Shown here in pieces: positions 18,438 to 28,339 of a DNA stretch of 64,000 bases. Both the position numbers and the translations under genes were made by a program. Positions within the stretch are counted from its first letter, which is position 1; the number at the start of each line of letters is the position of its first letter. A model generated the notes under the pieces. The model did not search any database. It was not told where the DNA came from and worked only from the letters and a program-made list of their open reading frames with translations. The DNA lies in contig NZ_FOPP01000005.1 in the NCBI RefSeq assembly GCF_900113525.1, forward strand, positions 186,001 to 250,000, read 5' to 3'. The stretch comes from Pedobacter insulae. GTDB lineage: Bacteria; Bacteroidota; Bacteroidia; Sphingobacteriales; Sphingobacteriaceae.

Positions 18438-19460
18438 ATGAAAAGGATCAAAGAATATATAAGTGTTGGCTTTATAATGCTCACATTTATGGTGGTTGGG
18501 GCCTGTAAGAAAGAGAAGACAGAAAATGCCGCCCCGCCAACTATAAGTTCTATAAACAATTTAACCGATCGTGGTGCAACATTGCAGTCAATAGGATATG
18601 GCGAATGGATTGTGATCAATGGCACCAATTTGAGTACCACATCAAAGGTTGATTTTAATGGCACATTGGCTGCAGATTCATTAATCTATGCGGACGATAA
18701 TAGCATCACCGTTAAAATACCAGCAGAATTGGCCGACCCTGTAAATAACCCAATTACGGTAACAACCAAGTTCGGAACGGCAACCTTAAATTTCAAGGTA
18801 ATGCAGCCTGGGCCACAAATTAATGATTTTGATCCTTCAGCCGGGTCGCCAAACGATGAGGTAACGATTTATGGAGCATACTTTAAGGGAGTAACAGATG
18901 TAACAATCAATGGTGTAGCGGCAACGATCTTGTCTAATACCAAAACCGAAATTAAGGTGAAAGTACCTGGCGGGGTTTCTTATGGTGAAGTAGTAGTTAC
19001 AACCCCCGTAGGTACAGTTACCGCAACCAAGACGTTTGGAGTAAAACACTTTATTTACGAGGATGCGCTTAGTAACAAATGGACTAACACTTCATATTCT
19101 ACATTAGGTCTCAACTTTGCTAACACCGATGTTGTGAAGAGAGGAACAAACTCGATACTCGTAAATCATAAATCCTTTTCTGCATTGAGGTTTCGTCTGG
19201 TTTCTAAATTTTCGACAGCAGGTTATAGTACGCTTAAACTGTCTATGTATGGTGGACCTGGTACAGATGGCAAAAAAGTTAAAATATCAGTTTCTCCTGC
19301 TGCGGGTTCTTACGAATTGATATTGACGGAAGGAAAATGGACAGATTATCAAGTACCTTTAATCAACATTGGAAGTCCTGCAACAATAGAATATCTTACC
19401 TTTCAGGAGTTTAGTGGCTTTACATCTTCCATTTATGTTGATGACATTGGGTTCTATTAA
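18438..19460 (+). CDS. IPT/TIG-domain surface glycan-binding lipoprotein
   Basis: 340 residues with a lipobox (VVGAC). Two IPT/TIG Ig-like domains can be seen (~35-120 and ~124-205; PQINDFDPSAGSPNDEVTIYGAYFKGVTDVTINGVAATI), followed by a ~130-residue C-terminal beta-sandwich (LRFRLVSKFSTAGYSTLKLSMYGG... SSIYVDDIGFY) that resembles a carbohydrate-binding module. It occupies the SusE-like position after SusD, and proteins of this layout bind polysaccharide at the surface. Binding of mannan is inferred from context. Confidence 0.85.
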   Translation: MKRIKEYISVGFIMLTFMVVGACKKEKTENAAPPTISSINNLTDRGATLQSIGYGEWIVINGTNLSTTSKVDFNGTLAADSLIYADDNSITVKIPAELADPVNNPITVTTKFGTATLNFKVMQPGPQINDFDPSAGSPNDEVTIYGAYFKGVTDVTINGVAATILSNTKTEIKVKVPGGVSYGEVVVTTPVGTVTATKTFGVKHFIYEDALSNKWTNTSYSTLGLNFANTDVVKRGTNSILVNHKSFSALRFRLVSKFSTAGYSTLKLSMYGGPGTDGKKVKISVSPAAGSYELILTEGKWTDYQVPLINIGSPATIEYLTFQEFSGFTSSIYVDDIGFY

Positions 19461-19474
19461 AAAGCACTTGAAAA

Positions 19475-19536
19475 TCGTCATTGCGAGGCACGAAGCAATC
19501 TTAAAGCAGTGGATTACTTCGTGCCTTGCAATGACA
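19475..19536. repeat. Imperfect palindromic element (25-bp arms, 11-bp centre) at the start of the phosphodiesterase gene
   Basis: The left arm at 19476-19500 (begins CGTCATTGCGAGGCACGAAG) and the right arm at 19512-19536 (ends GTGCCTTGCAATGACA) are reverse complements at 22 of 25 positions. From memory, very similar palindromes of the CGTCATTGCGAGG type are dispersed in many bacterial genomes, usually between genes. Here the element spans the gap between two operon genes and is open in frame, and its right arm contains the ATG used as a start in the next entry. Confidence 0.75.
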
Positions 19537-20610
19537 GTAATGCTATTGTTGAGCGTTAAACCTGCAATAGCTCAGGAAATAAAGACTAAGAACGTGGTAA
19601 TCATCACGTTTGACGGCTTTCGATGGAAAGAGCTTTTTGAAGGAGCAGATTCGTTGAATCTCTTTGGAAAGAAATTTACAAAACAGGACTCCGCCTGGAG
19701 AGTTAGAAAATACTGGGGTAAAGATACGGAAGAGCGTAGAACCAAATTGATGCCTTTTATGTGGAATTCCGTGGCCAAGCAGGGACAGATTCACGGCAAC
19801 CGCAATTTTGGAAATAAAGTTGACGTAAAGAATAAATTTTGGTTTTCTTTTCCCGGCTATAATGAGATTTTTACAGGCTATCCCGATTCTTTGATTAATT
19901 CAAACGCACACCCCCCAAATCATAACATTAATGTGTTGGAGTTTTTAAATAAACGCCCAGAATTTAAAGACAAAGTCGCAACCTTTACTAGTTGGGACGC
20001 TTTCTATAAAATCTTGAATGCCGAACGATCTGGATTTCCAATAAATTCAGGTTTTAACAATGTAAAAGGAGATAAACTCAGCGAGGTACAAAAAACATTG
20101 AATGATTTAATGTGGTGGCTTCCGAAAGATTACGGAATGGGTGAGCGACATGATGGGATCACCTATTCATTTGCTAAAGAACACGTAAGATTAAATCATC
20201 CTCGGGTATTACAACTTAGTTTTATTGAAACTGATGCATTGGCACACGATGGACGATACGACTTTTACCTGGATGCAGCTAATTACAATGATAAAATGAT
20301 CGCCGATCTTTGGAATTATATGCAGAGTGATCCATTTTATAAAGATCAAACAACTTTTATCATCACGGAAGACCATGGCAGAGGTTACGGAGATAACTGG
20401 CAACACCATTATCACACCGTAGAACATAGCAATGAAATCTTTTTTGCAATCATGGGCCCTGATACAAAGGTTTTAGGTGAGGTTAAGCAAAAAGGACAAT
20501 TATATCAAAACCAAATTGCACAAACCATTGCGGCACTTTTAGGGGTTACCTTCGAAAATGGCCACGAGATAGGCAAACCAATTCAAGATGCATTGCCTGT
20601 AAAGAAATAA
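19531..20610 (+). CDS. Alkaline-phosphatase-superfamily (type I phosphodiesterase-like) secreted enzyme
   Basis: About 359 residues from the ATG at 19531. The frame is also open upstream to 19414 inside the previous gene, so a start within the palindromic element is possible and would add a positively charged signal n-region. The signal peptide ends near AIAQ. Superfamily metal-site motifs are VVIITFDGFRW (first Asp), FPGYNEIFTGYPD (nucleophile loop), ETDALAHDGRYDFY and TEDHGRGYGDNWQHHYHT (Asp-His and later His). Relatives hydrolyse phosphodiesters, phosphomonoesters or sulfates. A role in mannan breakdown is not established. It starts 2 bp before the GH26 gene region, inside the operon. Confidence 0.82.
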   Translation: MTVMLLLSVKPAIAQEIKTKNVVIITFDGFRWKELFEGADSLNLFGKKFTKQDSAWRVRKYWGKDTEERRTKLMPFMWNSVAKQGQIHGNRNFGNKVDVKNKFWFSFPGYNEIFTGYPDSLINSNAHPPNHNINVLEFLNKRPEFKDKVATFTSWDAFYKILNAERSGFPINSGFNNVKGDKLSEVQKTLNDLMWWLPKDYGMGERHDGITYSFAKEHVRLNHPRVLQLSFIETDALAHDGRYDFYLDAANYNDKMIADLWNYMQSDPFYKDQTTFIITEDHGRGYGDNWQHHYHTVEHSNEIFFAIMGPDTKVLGEVKQKGQLYQNQIAQTIAALLGVTFENGHEIGKPIQDALPVKK

Positions 20611-20612
20611 AT

Positions 20613-21734
20613 ATGAGCATTATCAAGATCTTTTTCGTCGTATTCTTTGTCGCATTTTTTGGCCAGGTAAAGGCACAGCAGTTGGTAGATCCGAAAGCGA
20701 CAAAGGAAACCGTAGCGCTTTATAGAAATTTGCATTTACTAAGCGGAAAACACATACTATTCGGGCATCAAGATGATCTTGCATACGGCGTAAATTGGAA
20801 ATACAAAGCCAAACGGAGCGACATAAAGGATATAGTAAACGATTATCCGGCAGTGTACGGTTGGGATTTAGGTCATATAGAGAAAAGGGCTTCTCAGAAC
20901 CTTGACGGAATTCCTTTCGATAAAATGAGACAATTTATTAGAGAAGGGTATAGCCGCGGGGGCGTAATTACGTTAAGTTGGCATTTAGATAATCCTTTAA
21001 CAGGAGGTTCAACCTGGGATACCACCCAGCGAACAGTAGCAGCTATTTTACCTGGCGGAGTAAAGCATGAGCTGTTTAAAACCTGGTTAGATAGGGCTGC
21101 GTCATTTATGAGAAGCCTGAAAGGTGCAAAGGGGGAATCTATTCCGTTGCTTTTCAGGCCGTTTCATGAGCTAAATGGCGACTGGTTTTGGTGGGGCAAA
21201 AATAAAACAACACCCGAAGAGTTTATAAATCTCTGGAAATTTACAATCAATTACTTGCGAAATGAACAAGGATTGCACAATCTCATCATTGTCTATAACA
21301 CCAATAGTTTTGCCGACGAAACGGAGTTCCTTGAGAAATACCCAGGGGACGACATGGCGGATGTTCTAAGCTTCGATAAATACCAGTTTACAGCCAATAG
21401 CCAAGCATTTATTACATCCACACGGGCAGAGCTCGAGATTTTGGTAAGACTTGCCAAAGCAAAGAACAAATTATCAGCCTTCGCCGAAACAGGATATGAA
21501 GCAGTGCCCGACCCACAATGGTGGACAAAAACTTTATGGCCAATTGTTAAGGATATCCCTATCAGCTACGTATTGGTTTGGCGAAACCAGGGCTACATGG
21601 AATCGATCAAGAAGATGCACTATTATGCGCCTTACAAAGGGCAGGTTTCTGAACAAGATTTTGAGAAGTTTTATCAGATCCCAAGGGTAATTTTTGAAAA
21701 AACAACAAGAAAGAAGAACATTTACCAATATTAA
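20613..21734 (+). CDS. Endo-beta-1,4-mannanase / mannobiohydrolase, GH26
   Basis: 373 residues with a signal peptide (ends near VKAQ, no lipobox). The GH26 TIM-barrel is recognisable throughout: LSGKHILFGHQDD near residue 43, PAVYGWDLGHIE, GGVITLSWHLDNP, the acid/base region LLFRPFHELNGDWFWWG (E186) and the nucleophile region SAFAETGYE (E292). GH26 mannanases release mannobiose and short oligosaccharides from beta-mannan. The gene is 2 bp after the phosphodiesterase gene and 4 bp before the symporter, giving the same enzyme set as the B. fragilis mannan locus. A periplasmic or secreted location is likely. Confidence 0.95.
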   Translation: MSIIKIFFVVFFVAFFGQVKAQQLVDPKATKETVALYRNLHLLSGKHILFGHQDDLAYGVNWKYKAKRSDIKDIVNDYPAVYGWDLGHIEKRASQNLDGIPFDKMRQFIREGYSRGGVITLSWHLDNPLTGGSTWDTTQRTVAAILPGGVKHELFKTWLDRAASFMRSLKGAKGESIPLLFRPFHELNGDWFWWGKNKTTPEEFINLWKFTINYLRNEQGLHNLIIVYNTNSFADETEFLEKYPGDDMADVLSFDKYQFTANSQAFITSTRAELEILVRLAKAKNKLSAFAETGYEAVPDPQWWTKTLWPIVKDIPISYVLVWRNQGYMESIKKMHYYAPYKGQVSEQDFEKFYQIPRVIFEKTTRKKNIYQY

Positions 21735-21738
21735 ATAC

Positions 21739-23565
21739 ATGAAATTACAACTGATCGATATTTCAATTTTAGTTGCTTACCTGGTTACCATGGTGCTGAT
21801 TGGTATTTACATGCGTAATAAAGCTAAACAAGACAAGGAAAGCTATCTTTTGGGTGGTAAAAAGCTACCTTGGTATATGCTTGGCTTAAGCGACGCCAGC
21901 GATATGTTCGACATTAGTGGCACGATGTGGATGGTTGCCCTCTGCTTTGTATACGGCTTAAAAAGCATTTGGATACCTTGGCTATGGCCTGTATTTAACC
22001 AAGTGTTTATGATGATGTTTTTGTCTAAATGGCTTAGGCGATCTAATGCCAACACAGGCGCGGAGTGGTTGCAAACGCGGTTTGGTTTAACTGGCAAGGG
22101 GGTATTGGGCTCGCATATGATCGTGATTGCCTTTGCATTGATTAGCTGTTTGGGATTTTTAGCCTATGGTTTTGTAGGCCTAGGTAAATTTATGCAAGTT
22201 TTTATCCCCTGGGAAGTTGTTAAAGCTTATGTACCTTTCGAGATAACCGAAAAATATGTACCACATTTTTATGGGATTGTATTTACGCTATTTGCCATGT
22301 TCTATTCTATTTTGGGCGGACTGCATAGCATCGTACTGGGTGATGCCATTAAATATGCGATCATGACAATTGCGTGTATTTGTATAGGGGTTATTGCTGT
22401 GCAACATTTGCAAGGACAAAGCTTAAATGTGCCTAAAGGATGGGATGATCCATTTTTTAGCTGGAAGCTCGACTTAGACTGGAGCAAGATTGCGGCAGAT
22501 GCGAATAAGAAGATTGCAGATGATGGGTATAGCTTATTCGGCTTGTTTTTTATGATGATGCTGATGAAAGGCGTTTTTGCCTCTTTGGCTGGTCCGGCAC
22601 CAAACTACGATATGCAGAAGGTGCTCAGTACCCGCAGTCCAAAGGAAGCCAGTAAAATGACTGGTTTTGTTAGTATTATTTTATTGCCAATCCGTTATTC
22701 GATGATTACCGGTTTAACGGTGTTGGCATTGTTATACTACAACCAGCTCTACTTAAAAGGGCCTGATGGGGTAACAGATTTTGAACGGATTTTACCCGCT
22801 ACCATCAATAATTTTCTGCCTGTTGGGGTGCTGGGTTTAGTCTTAACCGGCCTACTAGGCGCTTTTATGGGCACTTTTAGTGGGACTTTAAATGCCGCAC
22901 AAGCCTATATTGTTAATGATATTTACTTAAAATACATCAATAAAAATGCAAGCAATAAAAAGGTAATGCGCATGAATTACCTGTCGGGTTTAGTTGTTGT
23001 AGTTGTAGGCGTGTTTTTTGGCTTTTTAGCAAGAGACGTGAATAATATTCTGCAATGGATTGTGGGTGGTTTATATGGGGGCTATGTTGCGGCAAATTGC
23101 TTGAAATGGTATTGGTGGCGCTTTAATGCGAATGGATTTTTCTATGGAATGGCAGTGGGGGTCATCTCGGCACTACTCATGCCTTATGTAACCACGGGCT
23201 TACCCCTTTATTGGTGGCCATTATTATTTGTACTCTCGTTGATCGGATGTATAATTGGCACCTATGCCGCACCTCCAACGGATATAAGCGTACTCAAGTC
23301 GTTTTATGGGAATGTAAGGCCATGGGGGTTTTGGAAACCTATACACGAACTTGTAGTTAAGGATAATCCATCTTTTAAAGCCAACAAAGGCTTTGCTCTC
23401 GATATGTCGAATGTAGCACTGGGTATTGTGGCACAGTTGTGTCTTACAGTTTTCCCGATGTACCTTATTATGGGCATGTATAGTCCATTAGCAATCACAG
23501 TTGCCCTATTGGGTGTCATTATTTTTGTTTTGAAAAGAACTTGGTGGAATAGATTAGAAGATTAA
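21739..23565 (+). CDS. Sodium:solute symporter (SSS family), probable mannobiose importer
   Basis: 608 residues from the ATG at 21739; an in-frame ATG at 21694 lies inside the mannanase gene. About 13-14 hydrophobic segments; family motifs include [52 protein letters not shown] and [29 protein letters not shown]. It should carry beta-1,4-mannobiose into the cytoplasm with Na+. The substrate is inferred from its position between mannanase and phosphorylase, the arrangement known for the B. fragilis mannan operon. Confidence 0.9.
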   Translation: MKLQLIDISILVAYLVTMVLIGIYMRNKAKQDKESYLLGGKKLPWYMLGLSDASDMFDISGTMWMVALCFVYGLKSIWIPWLWPVFNQVFMMMFLSKWLRRSNANTGAEWLQTRFGLTGKGVLGSHMIVIAFALISCLGFLAYGFVGLGKFMQVFIPWEVVKAYVPFEITEKYVPHFYGIVFTLFAMFYSILGGLHSIVLGDAIKYAIMTIACICIGVIAVQHLQGQSLNVPKGWDDPFFSWKLDLDWSKIAADANKKIADDGYSLFGLFFMMMLMKGVFASLAGPAPNYDMQKVLSTRSPKEASKMTGFVSIILLPIRYSMITGLTVLALLYYNQLYLKGPDGVTDFERILPATINNFLPVGVLGLVLTGLLGAFMGTFSGTLNAAQAYIVNDIYLKYINKNASNKKVMRMNYLSGLVVVVVGVFFGFLARDVNNILQWIVGGLYGGYVAANCLKWYWWRFNANGFFYGMAVGVISALLMPYVTTGLPLYWWPLLFVLSLIGCIIGTYAAPPTDISVLKSFYGNVRPWGFWKPIHELVVKDNPSFKANKGFALDMSNVALGIVAQLCLTVFPMYLIMGMYSPLAITVALLGVIIFVLKRTWWNRLED

Positions 23566-23569
23566 GCAT

Positions 23570-24763
23570 ATGGATATAAATTTCGAAGAACGCATAGCCG
23601 ACATGGCAGTTAGACAAGAAGAACTTTTAAGAAAGAGGAATGTACCGGTTGTACCCCATAATGGTCTATATTATCGTTATAAAAATCCTATTTTAACAGC
23701 GGGTCATGTTCCTTATACCTGGAAATACGACCTTAACCCAGCAACCAATCCGTTTTTGATGGAGCGTTTTGGAATCAACGCCGTTTTAAATGCGGGAGCC
23801 ATTAAATGGGGTGATAAGTTTTTATTGATTGCTAGGGTAGAAGGGATTGATAGGAAATCATTTTTTGCCATTGCCGAAAGTCCAAATGGCATCGATAATT
23901 TTCGTTTTTGGGATTATCCGGTCGCCATACCCGAAACTGACGAGCCCGATACGAATGTATACGACATGCGTTTGGTAGCTCATGAAGATGGATGGGTTTA
24001 TGGCTTATTTTGTACCGAACGTAGAGATCCTGCTGCCAGTGCCGGAGATCAATCGGCCGCCATAGCGCAATGTGGTATTATCCGTTCAAAGGATTTGGTT
24101 AATTGGCAACGCTTGGCAGATTTAAAAACGCCATCACCACAGCAGAGGAATGTAGTGTTGCACCCGGAATTTGTAGATAATAAGTACGCTTTTTATACAC
24201 GCCCACAAGATGGTTTTGTAGAAGCAGGAAATGGGGGTGGCATTGGATTTGGCTTGTCGGACAGTATTGAAAATGCAAGCATCCGTGAGGAAATTGTAAT
24301 TGATAAAAAGGTTTACCACACGGTTTACGAAGCAAAAAATGGTTTAGGTCCGGCGCCTATAAAAACTGGCAAAGGTTGGTTACATTTGGCACATGGCGTT
24401 CGTAATACCGCGGCCGGACTAAGATACGTGCTTTATATGTTTTTAACAGACTTAAACGATGTAACCAAGGTTACCCATAAGCCCGCAGGATACTTTTTGG
24501 CTCCGGAGGGAGAAGAACGTATAGGCGATGTGTCGAATGTGGTTTTTTGCAATGGGTGGATTGTAGAGCCGGGTGGCGCGGTTTATATTTACTATGCCTC
24601 GTCTGATACCCGCATGCATGTGGCAACGAGTTCCATCGCCCAGTTGTTGGATTATGTGATGAATAATCCGGCAGATGGTTTACGATCAGCAACTTCTGTA
24701 CAAACAATTCAACAGCTTATAACTAGCAATTATAAACTTAATGAAACAGCTAAACTTGTGTAG
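23570..24763 (+). CDS. GH130 4-O-beta-D-mannosyl-D-glucose phosphorylase
   Basis: 397 residues, no signal peptide. The five-bladed propeller of GH130 is apparent with [48 protein letters not shown] and [15 protein letters not shown]132 in YDMR corresponds to the catalytic Asp of characterised enzymes. Length and the [11 protein letters not shown] segment fit the GH130_1 group, which phosphorolyses Man-beta-1,4-Glc to mannose-1-phosphate and glucose in the cytoplasm. It needs its disaccharide made by the epimerase encoded next. It is 4 bp downstream of the symporter gene. Confidence 0.93.
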   Translation: MDINFEERIADMAVRQEELLRKRNVPVVPHNGLYYRYKNPILTAGHVPYTWKYDLNPATNPFLMERFGINAVLNAGAIKWGDKFLLIARVEGIDRKSFFAIAESPNGIDNFRFWDYPVAIPETDEPDTNVYDMRLVAHEDGWVYGLFCTERRDPAASAGDQSAAIAQCGIIRSKDLVNWQRLADLKTPSPQQRNVVLHPEFVDNKYAFYTRPQDGFVEAGNGGGIGFGLSDSIENASIREEIVIDKKVYHTVYEAKNGLGPAPIKTGKGWLHLAHGVRNTAAGLRYVLYMFLTDLNDVTKVTHKPAGYFLAPEGEERIGDVSNVVFCNGWIVEPGGAVYIYYASSDTRMHVATSSIAQLLDYVMNNPADGLRSATSVQTIQQLITSNYKLNETAKLV

Positions 24764-24771
24764 TCGCTTAG

Positions 24772-26001
24772 ATGTGGCTTTTAGAGATGAACGATACAAA
24801 GGAGCAATTAGCAGCGTACAGTAAAACGGTTGATAAGGAATTGGATGCCTTACTTAGTTGGTGGAAAACTTATGCAGTTGATCATGCGCAAGGCGGATTT
24901 TATGGCGAAGTTACGAACCGTAACAAAGCTATAGCTGAAGAGCCGAAAGGAATTGTGCTCAATAGCAGAATTCTGTGGACCTTCTCTGCGGCTTATCTGC
25001 TTAAGGCAAATAAAGAAGACCTGGCAATTGCTAGGCGCGCATTCGAATATCTTTCCACTTACTTTTACGACTCATTAAATGGTGGGTTTTACTGGTCGCT
25101 TTACCCCAATGGCGAGGTGTTGGATGGGAAAAAGCAAATCTACGGGCAAGCATTTGCGATTTATGGACTTTCGGAATACTATAAGGCTAGCGGAGATGGA
25201 AAAGCACTTGAAATGGCTAAAGAGACCTTTACATTAATTGAAAAACATAGTTTTGATCCCGTTCATTTGGGTTATATTGAGGCATTTGATCAAGCTTGGG
25301 GTGGGCTGAGAGACTTAAGGTTAAGCGATAAGGATTTAAATGTAGAGAAATCCATGAATACTCATCTGCATATTATAGAGGCCTATGCTAACTTATATTG
25401 TTGCTGGAAAGACGAGCATCTGCAAAAGGCTATTAAGCAGCTACTTTTTGTATTTAAGACACATATAATTATTGACGATCGATTAAGCTTGTTTTTTGCC
25501 TCCAACTGGCATCCCCAATCAACCCTCATTTCTTACGGACATGATATAGAGGCCGCATGGTTATTGCAGGAATGTGCCGAAAGCCTGGGCGATTTAGAGG
25601 AAATCACATTGTTTAAGAAAATAGCCCTTGCAATTGCAGTTGCGGTTCAAGATGGGGTGGATGTGGATGGAGGAATGTATTATGAATATGACCCTGTTGC
25701 AGGCAATACTATACGGGAAAAACACTGGTGGCCTCAGGCAGAAGCAATGGTTGGGTTTTTTAATGCCTACCAGTTAAGTGGGGATATAAGCTTTTTGCAT
25801 AAATCGATAAAAAGCTGGGCCTATATTACGGCTAATTTAAAGGATAAAGAGCACGGCGAGTGGTTCTGGGGAAGATATCCCGATGGCGAATTGATGAAGG
25901 AAAACAAGGCTGGCTTTTGGAAATGCCCCTACCATAATGGAAGGGCCTGTTTAGAAATCATCCGAAGAATTAATCATTCCACTATTTTACCTCAAACCTA
26001 A
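24772..26001 (+). CDS. Cellobiose 2-epimerase (AGE superfamily)
   Basis: 409 residues (ATG 24772; ATG 24787 is an alternative that gives a more usual length). An alpha/alpha-barrel of the N-acylglucosamine 2-epimerase superfamily, with catalytic-type motifs SYGHDIEAAWLLQE, EKHWWPQAEAMVGFFNAY and CPYHNGRACLEI. In the known pathway it converts Man-beta-1,4-Man to Man-beta-1,4-Glc, the substrate of the GH130 phosphorylase. It closes the mannan operon, and its last 20 bp overlap the end of the oppositely oriented MG2/plug gene. Confidence 0.92.
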   Translation: MWLLEMNDTKEQLAAYSKTVDKELDALLSWWKTYAVDHAQGGFYGEVTNRNKAIAEEPKGIVLNSRILWTFSAAYLLKANKEDLAIARRAFEYLSTYFYDSLNGGFYWSLYPNGEVLDGKKQIYGQAFAIYGLSEYYKASGDGKALEMAKETFTLIEKHSFDPVHLGYIEAFDQAWGGLRDLRLSDKDLNVEKSMNTHLHIIEAYANLYCCWKDEHLQKAIKQLLFVFKTHIIIDDRLSLFFASNWHPQSTLISYGHDIEAAWLLQECAESLGDLEEITLFKKIALAIAVAVQDGVDVDGGMYYEYDPVAGNTIREKHWWPQAEAMVGFFNAYQLSGDISFLHKSIKSWAYITANLKDKEHGEWFWGRYPDGELMKENKAGFWKCPYHNGRACLEIIRRINHSTILPQT

Positions 26002-28336
26002 ACACTCCGTTTCCCGGAACACCTGTGTTAGATAAACCATTGATTACACCTATATATGTCCCAGTTTGATCGGCCGTGTAGAAGTCTAATTTGGCTATCC
26101 CTTTTTCTTTGATCAAATTGGTTGGTGACCAAAATAATAGATTTCTGAAATCAGGAAGTCGGCTGCTCTTTTTTTCTGCTGTTTCATAAGTCGGACTATA
26201 AAACTCCCGCTGCAACTGCATTCCTTCATAATCTAACACCACCGCATTCGGACTAATCTCTAATGCCGCAACATTTGGCTTATAACTGGTAAAATTAAGG
26301 ATGCCATTAAACATGCCTGCTCCGTAATAATAGTAATCCCTTACAATGTCTAAGTTCTTTATCTTTCGGGGGTCTATTTCCATCACCCTATCTGTATTAA
26401 AATAAGGAGCGCCATCTACTAACACCAGTGGTTCCCCTTCTAATAGGGCAAGCTTCCCGAGTACGTTTATCACAAAACGCTTTTGGCTCCTCGTGATAAA
26501 TGTTTCTCTAACGTATTCCCTTAGTACATCTTCCATCAACGTAAACCGCGTATAATCATCTAGTTTGTAAGATTTATAGGGTTTCCCATAAAATTTTATG
26601 GTATCCGTATTGATCGGTCTAAATTTTTTAAGCTGGTCTCCAACATAGATGTTCTGAACCTGCATACCAAAACTATGCTTTTGCAATTCATTTAAGAGGC
26701 TAGGGTGCAGGTTTAGGATAGGATAGGCAAAGTCACTGTATTTTTCTGTAAATGGACTTTGAACCGTAATAACTGAGGTCGTATCTATGTTAGGATTAGA
26801 CTGTACAATGATCTCATTAGGGCCATAAAAATCCTTCGTGTTAAATATAAAATGACCGGTACTATCGCTCAATGTATTATAAAACTGTTGATGGGTATTA
26901 GAAATGGTTAAGTAAACCTCATTAAAATTGTTCTTCCGGATATTGCCGGTTACCAAATGGCCATTAAACTCGGGAAGGAACTTCAGCATAGGTTTTTTGT
27001 TTAAAACATCATCCCATACCATTCTCCGCCAACCTTGTGTAAGCAGTAGGTTGTCTAGCGCCCTATCCGTTTCTTTATTTGGATTTTTGAAGTAATAGTT
27101 CGGCGCTTCAATATCTCCCTTTAATTCCGAGCTTAGCCAAAAATAGCTAACTATATCACTTTGATCCATTCCTTGTAATGAATCAATTCTCCGTACGGTT
27201 ATAGAAACATCGGCTTTGATGGGTTGATTTTTTTCGTCGTTTGCACTAATGGTCACACTTACTTTTTCGCGTGGTTTGTAAGCTAAATAATCCGAATATG
27301 CTGCGATCTTTAAAGCTTTTCCTGGTCTTTTAAAGTATAATCTTTCTGCTACAGCCTGGCCGTCTTCATTAAACAAGGTTAGGTGTGAAAGCCCTTCGGC
27401 GAGCTTCGTTTTATCTACTTTGAAAACAGTTGTTCCATTATTCAGCAGCGCAGTTTCGGCCAAGGCAGTTTTGTTGCCCTGATGAATAAATAACGAGACA
27501 TTTTGTGCGCTGAAGTTACTATTAACCGTTAACGTCAAACTTTCATTTTCTTTTTCCTCCAGCAATAAGGCATAACCTTGCTTTTTGGCTGTCGGCAAAT
27601 CTTTAATGATAATTTCCTTTTGATCAGTACTTGCAATGGCTTTGTAGGTGTGATTAGCTACTGGCGTGAATCTAAATTGTCCGATTCCATATTTGAGTGT
27701 TTGAAATCTGGCTACTGTGTCGTTTTTTTGATTGATGACTACTCCTTTGATCGCGATTCCTAGTCCACCAGCATTTACGGCTTTGAAACCCATATTGTTG
27801 GCAACGCCTTCAATTAGGTCTCCTCCTTCAGCAAAAAACTGGAGATCATTGTTTGCTGCAGTCGTCGCCGGTTTTTCCGGATCGCTCAAGGGATTGATGA
27901 TGGTAATTTGTTTCTCGAAAAAATGATTTGGCCCAAAATTCTGCATCCAGTTAGTATAGGCTCTGAGCTTGAAATTGCCATTAACAGCGGTTAATGGAAT
28001 ATAAACAGATCCGCTTCCAATGCCATCTTTAATAGCGATTTTTGCTTGTACAATAGGCTGGTTTGTCCGGTCTAATACCTCTATATAGGCTACTTTGCTG
28101 AGATCGGAGGTTAAATTGGTGAAAGCATCTACGTTATAGATCTTAAACCACATTAACTCGCCGGTTATATATTGCTCTTTATCGGTGTGTACAAATATTT
28201 TTTCTTGAAACGTATTTTGATAATAGGCATCAAATGCATTTTGTACTTGCTGTGCTTGTTGCGCTTTTAGTGCCGTTGTTGCCGTTAGTAACAAGCAAAT
28301 GAAAATCAATTTTCTATGTATCCTATTCATGATCAT
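25982..28336 (-). CDS. MG2-like / TonB-receptor plug-domain envelope protein
   Basis: 784 residues with a signal peptide (ends near ALKAQ). Residues ~40-145 resemble a macroglobulin MG2 domain (KIFVHTDKEQYITGELMWFKIY...FKLRAYTNWMQNFG). The middle is repeated Ig-like beta-domains with a carboxypeptidase-regulatory-like segment (SDSTGHFIFNT). Residues ~640-700 carry a TonB-receptor plug motif (EPLVLVDGAPYFNTDRVMEIDPRKIKNLDIVRDYYYYGAGMFNGILNF), but no barrel follows. Bacteroidota encode many such proteins next to TonB receptors; their function is unknown. It is the last gene of a four-gene operon, 3 bp after the DUF4249 gene. Confidence 0.85.
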   Translation of the reverse strand: MIMNRIHRKLIFICLLLTATTALKAQQAQQVQNAFDAYYQNTFQEKIFVHTDKEQYITGELMWFKIYNVDAFTNLTSDLSKVAYIEVLDRTNQPIVQAKIAIKDGIGSGSVYIPLTAVNGNFKLRAYTNWMQNFGPNHFFEKQITIINPLSDPEKPATTAANNDLQFFAEGGDLIEGVANNMGFKAVNAGGLGIAIKGVVINQKNDTVARFQTLKYGIGQFRFTPVANHTYKAIASTDQKEIIIKDLPTAKKQGYALLLEEKENESLTLTVNSNFSAQNVSLFIHQGNKTALAETALLNNGTTVFKVDKTKLAEGLSHLTLFNEDGQAVAERLYFKRPGKALKIAAYSDYLAYKPREKVSVTISANDEKNQPIKADVSITVRRIDSLQGMDQSDIVSYFWLSSELKGDIEAPNYYFKNPNKETDRALDNLLLTQGWRRMVWDDVLNKKPMLKFLPEFNGHLVTGNIRKNNFNEVYLTISNTHQQFYNTLSDSTGHFIFNTKDFYGPNEIIVQSNPNIDTTSVITVQSPFTEKYSDFAYPILNLHPSLLNELQKHSFGMQVQNIYVGDQLKKFRPINTDTIKFYGKPYKSYKLDDYTRFTLMEDVLREYVRETFITRSQKRFVINVLGKLALLEGEPLVLVDGAPYFNTDRVMEIDPRKIKNLDIVRDYYYYGAGMFNGILNFTSYKPNVAALEISPNAVVLDYEGMQLQREFYSPTYETAEKKSSRLPDFRNLLFWSPTNLIKEKGIAKLDFYTADQTGTYIGVINGLSNTGVPGNGVFRFEVK

Positions 28337-28339
28337 AAT

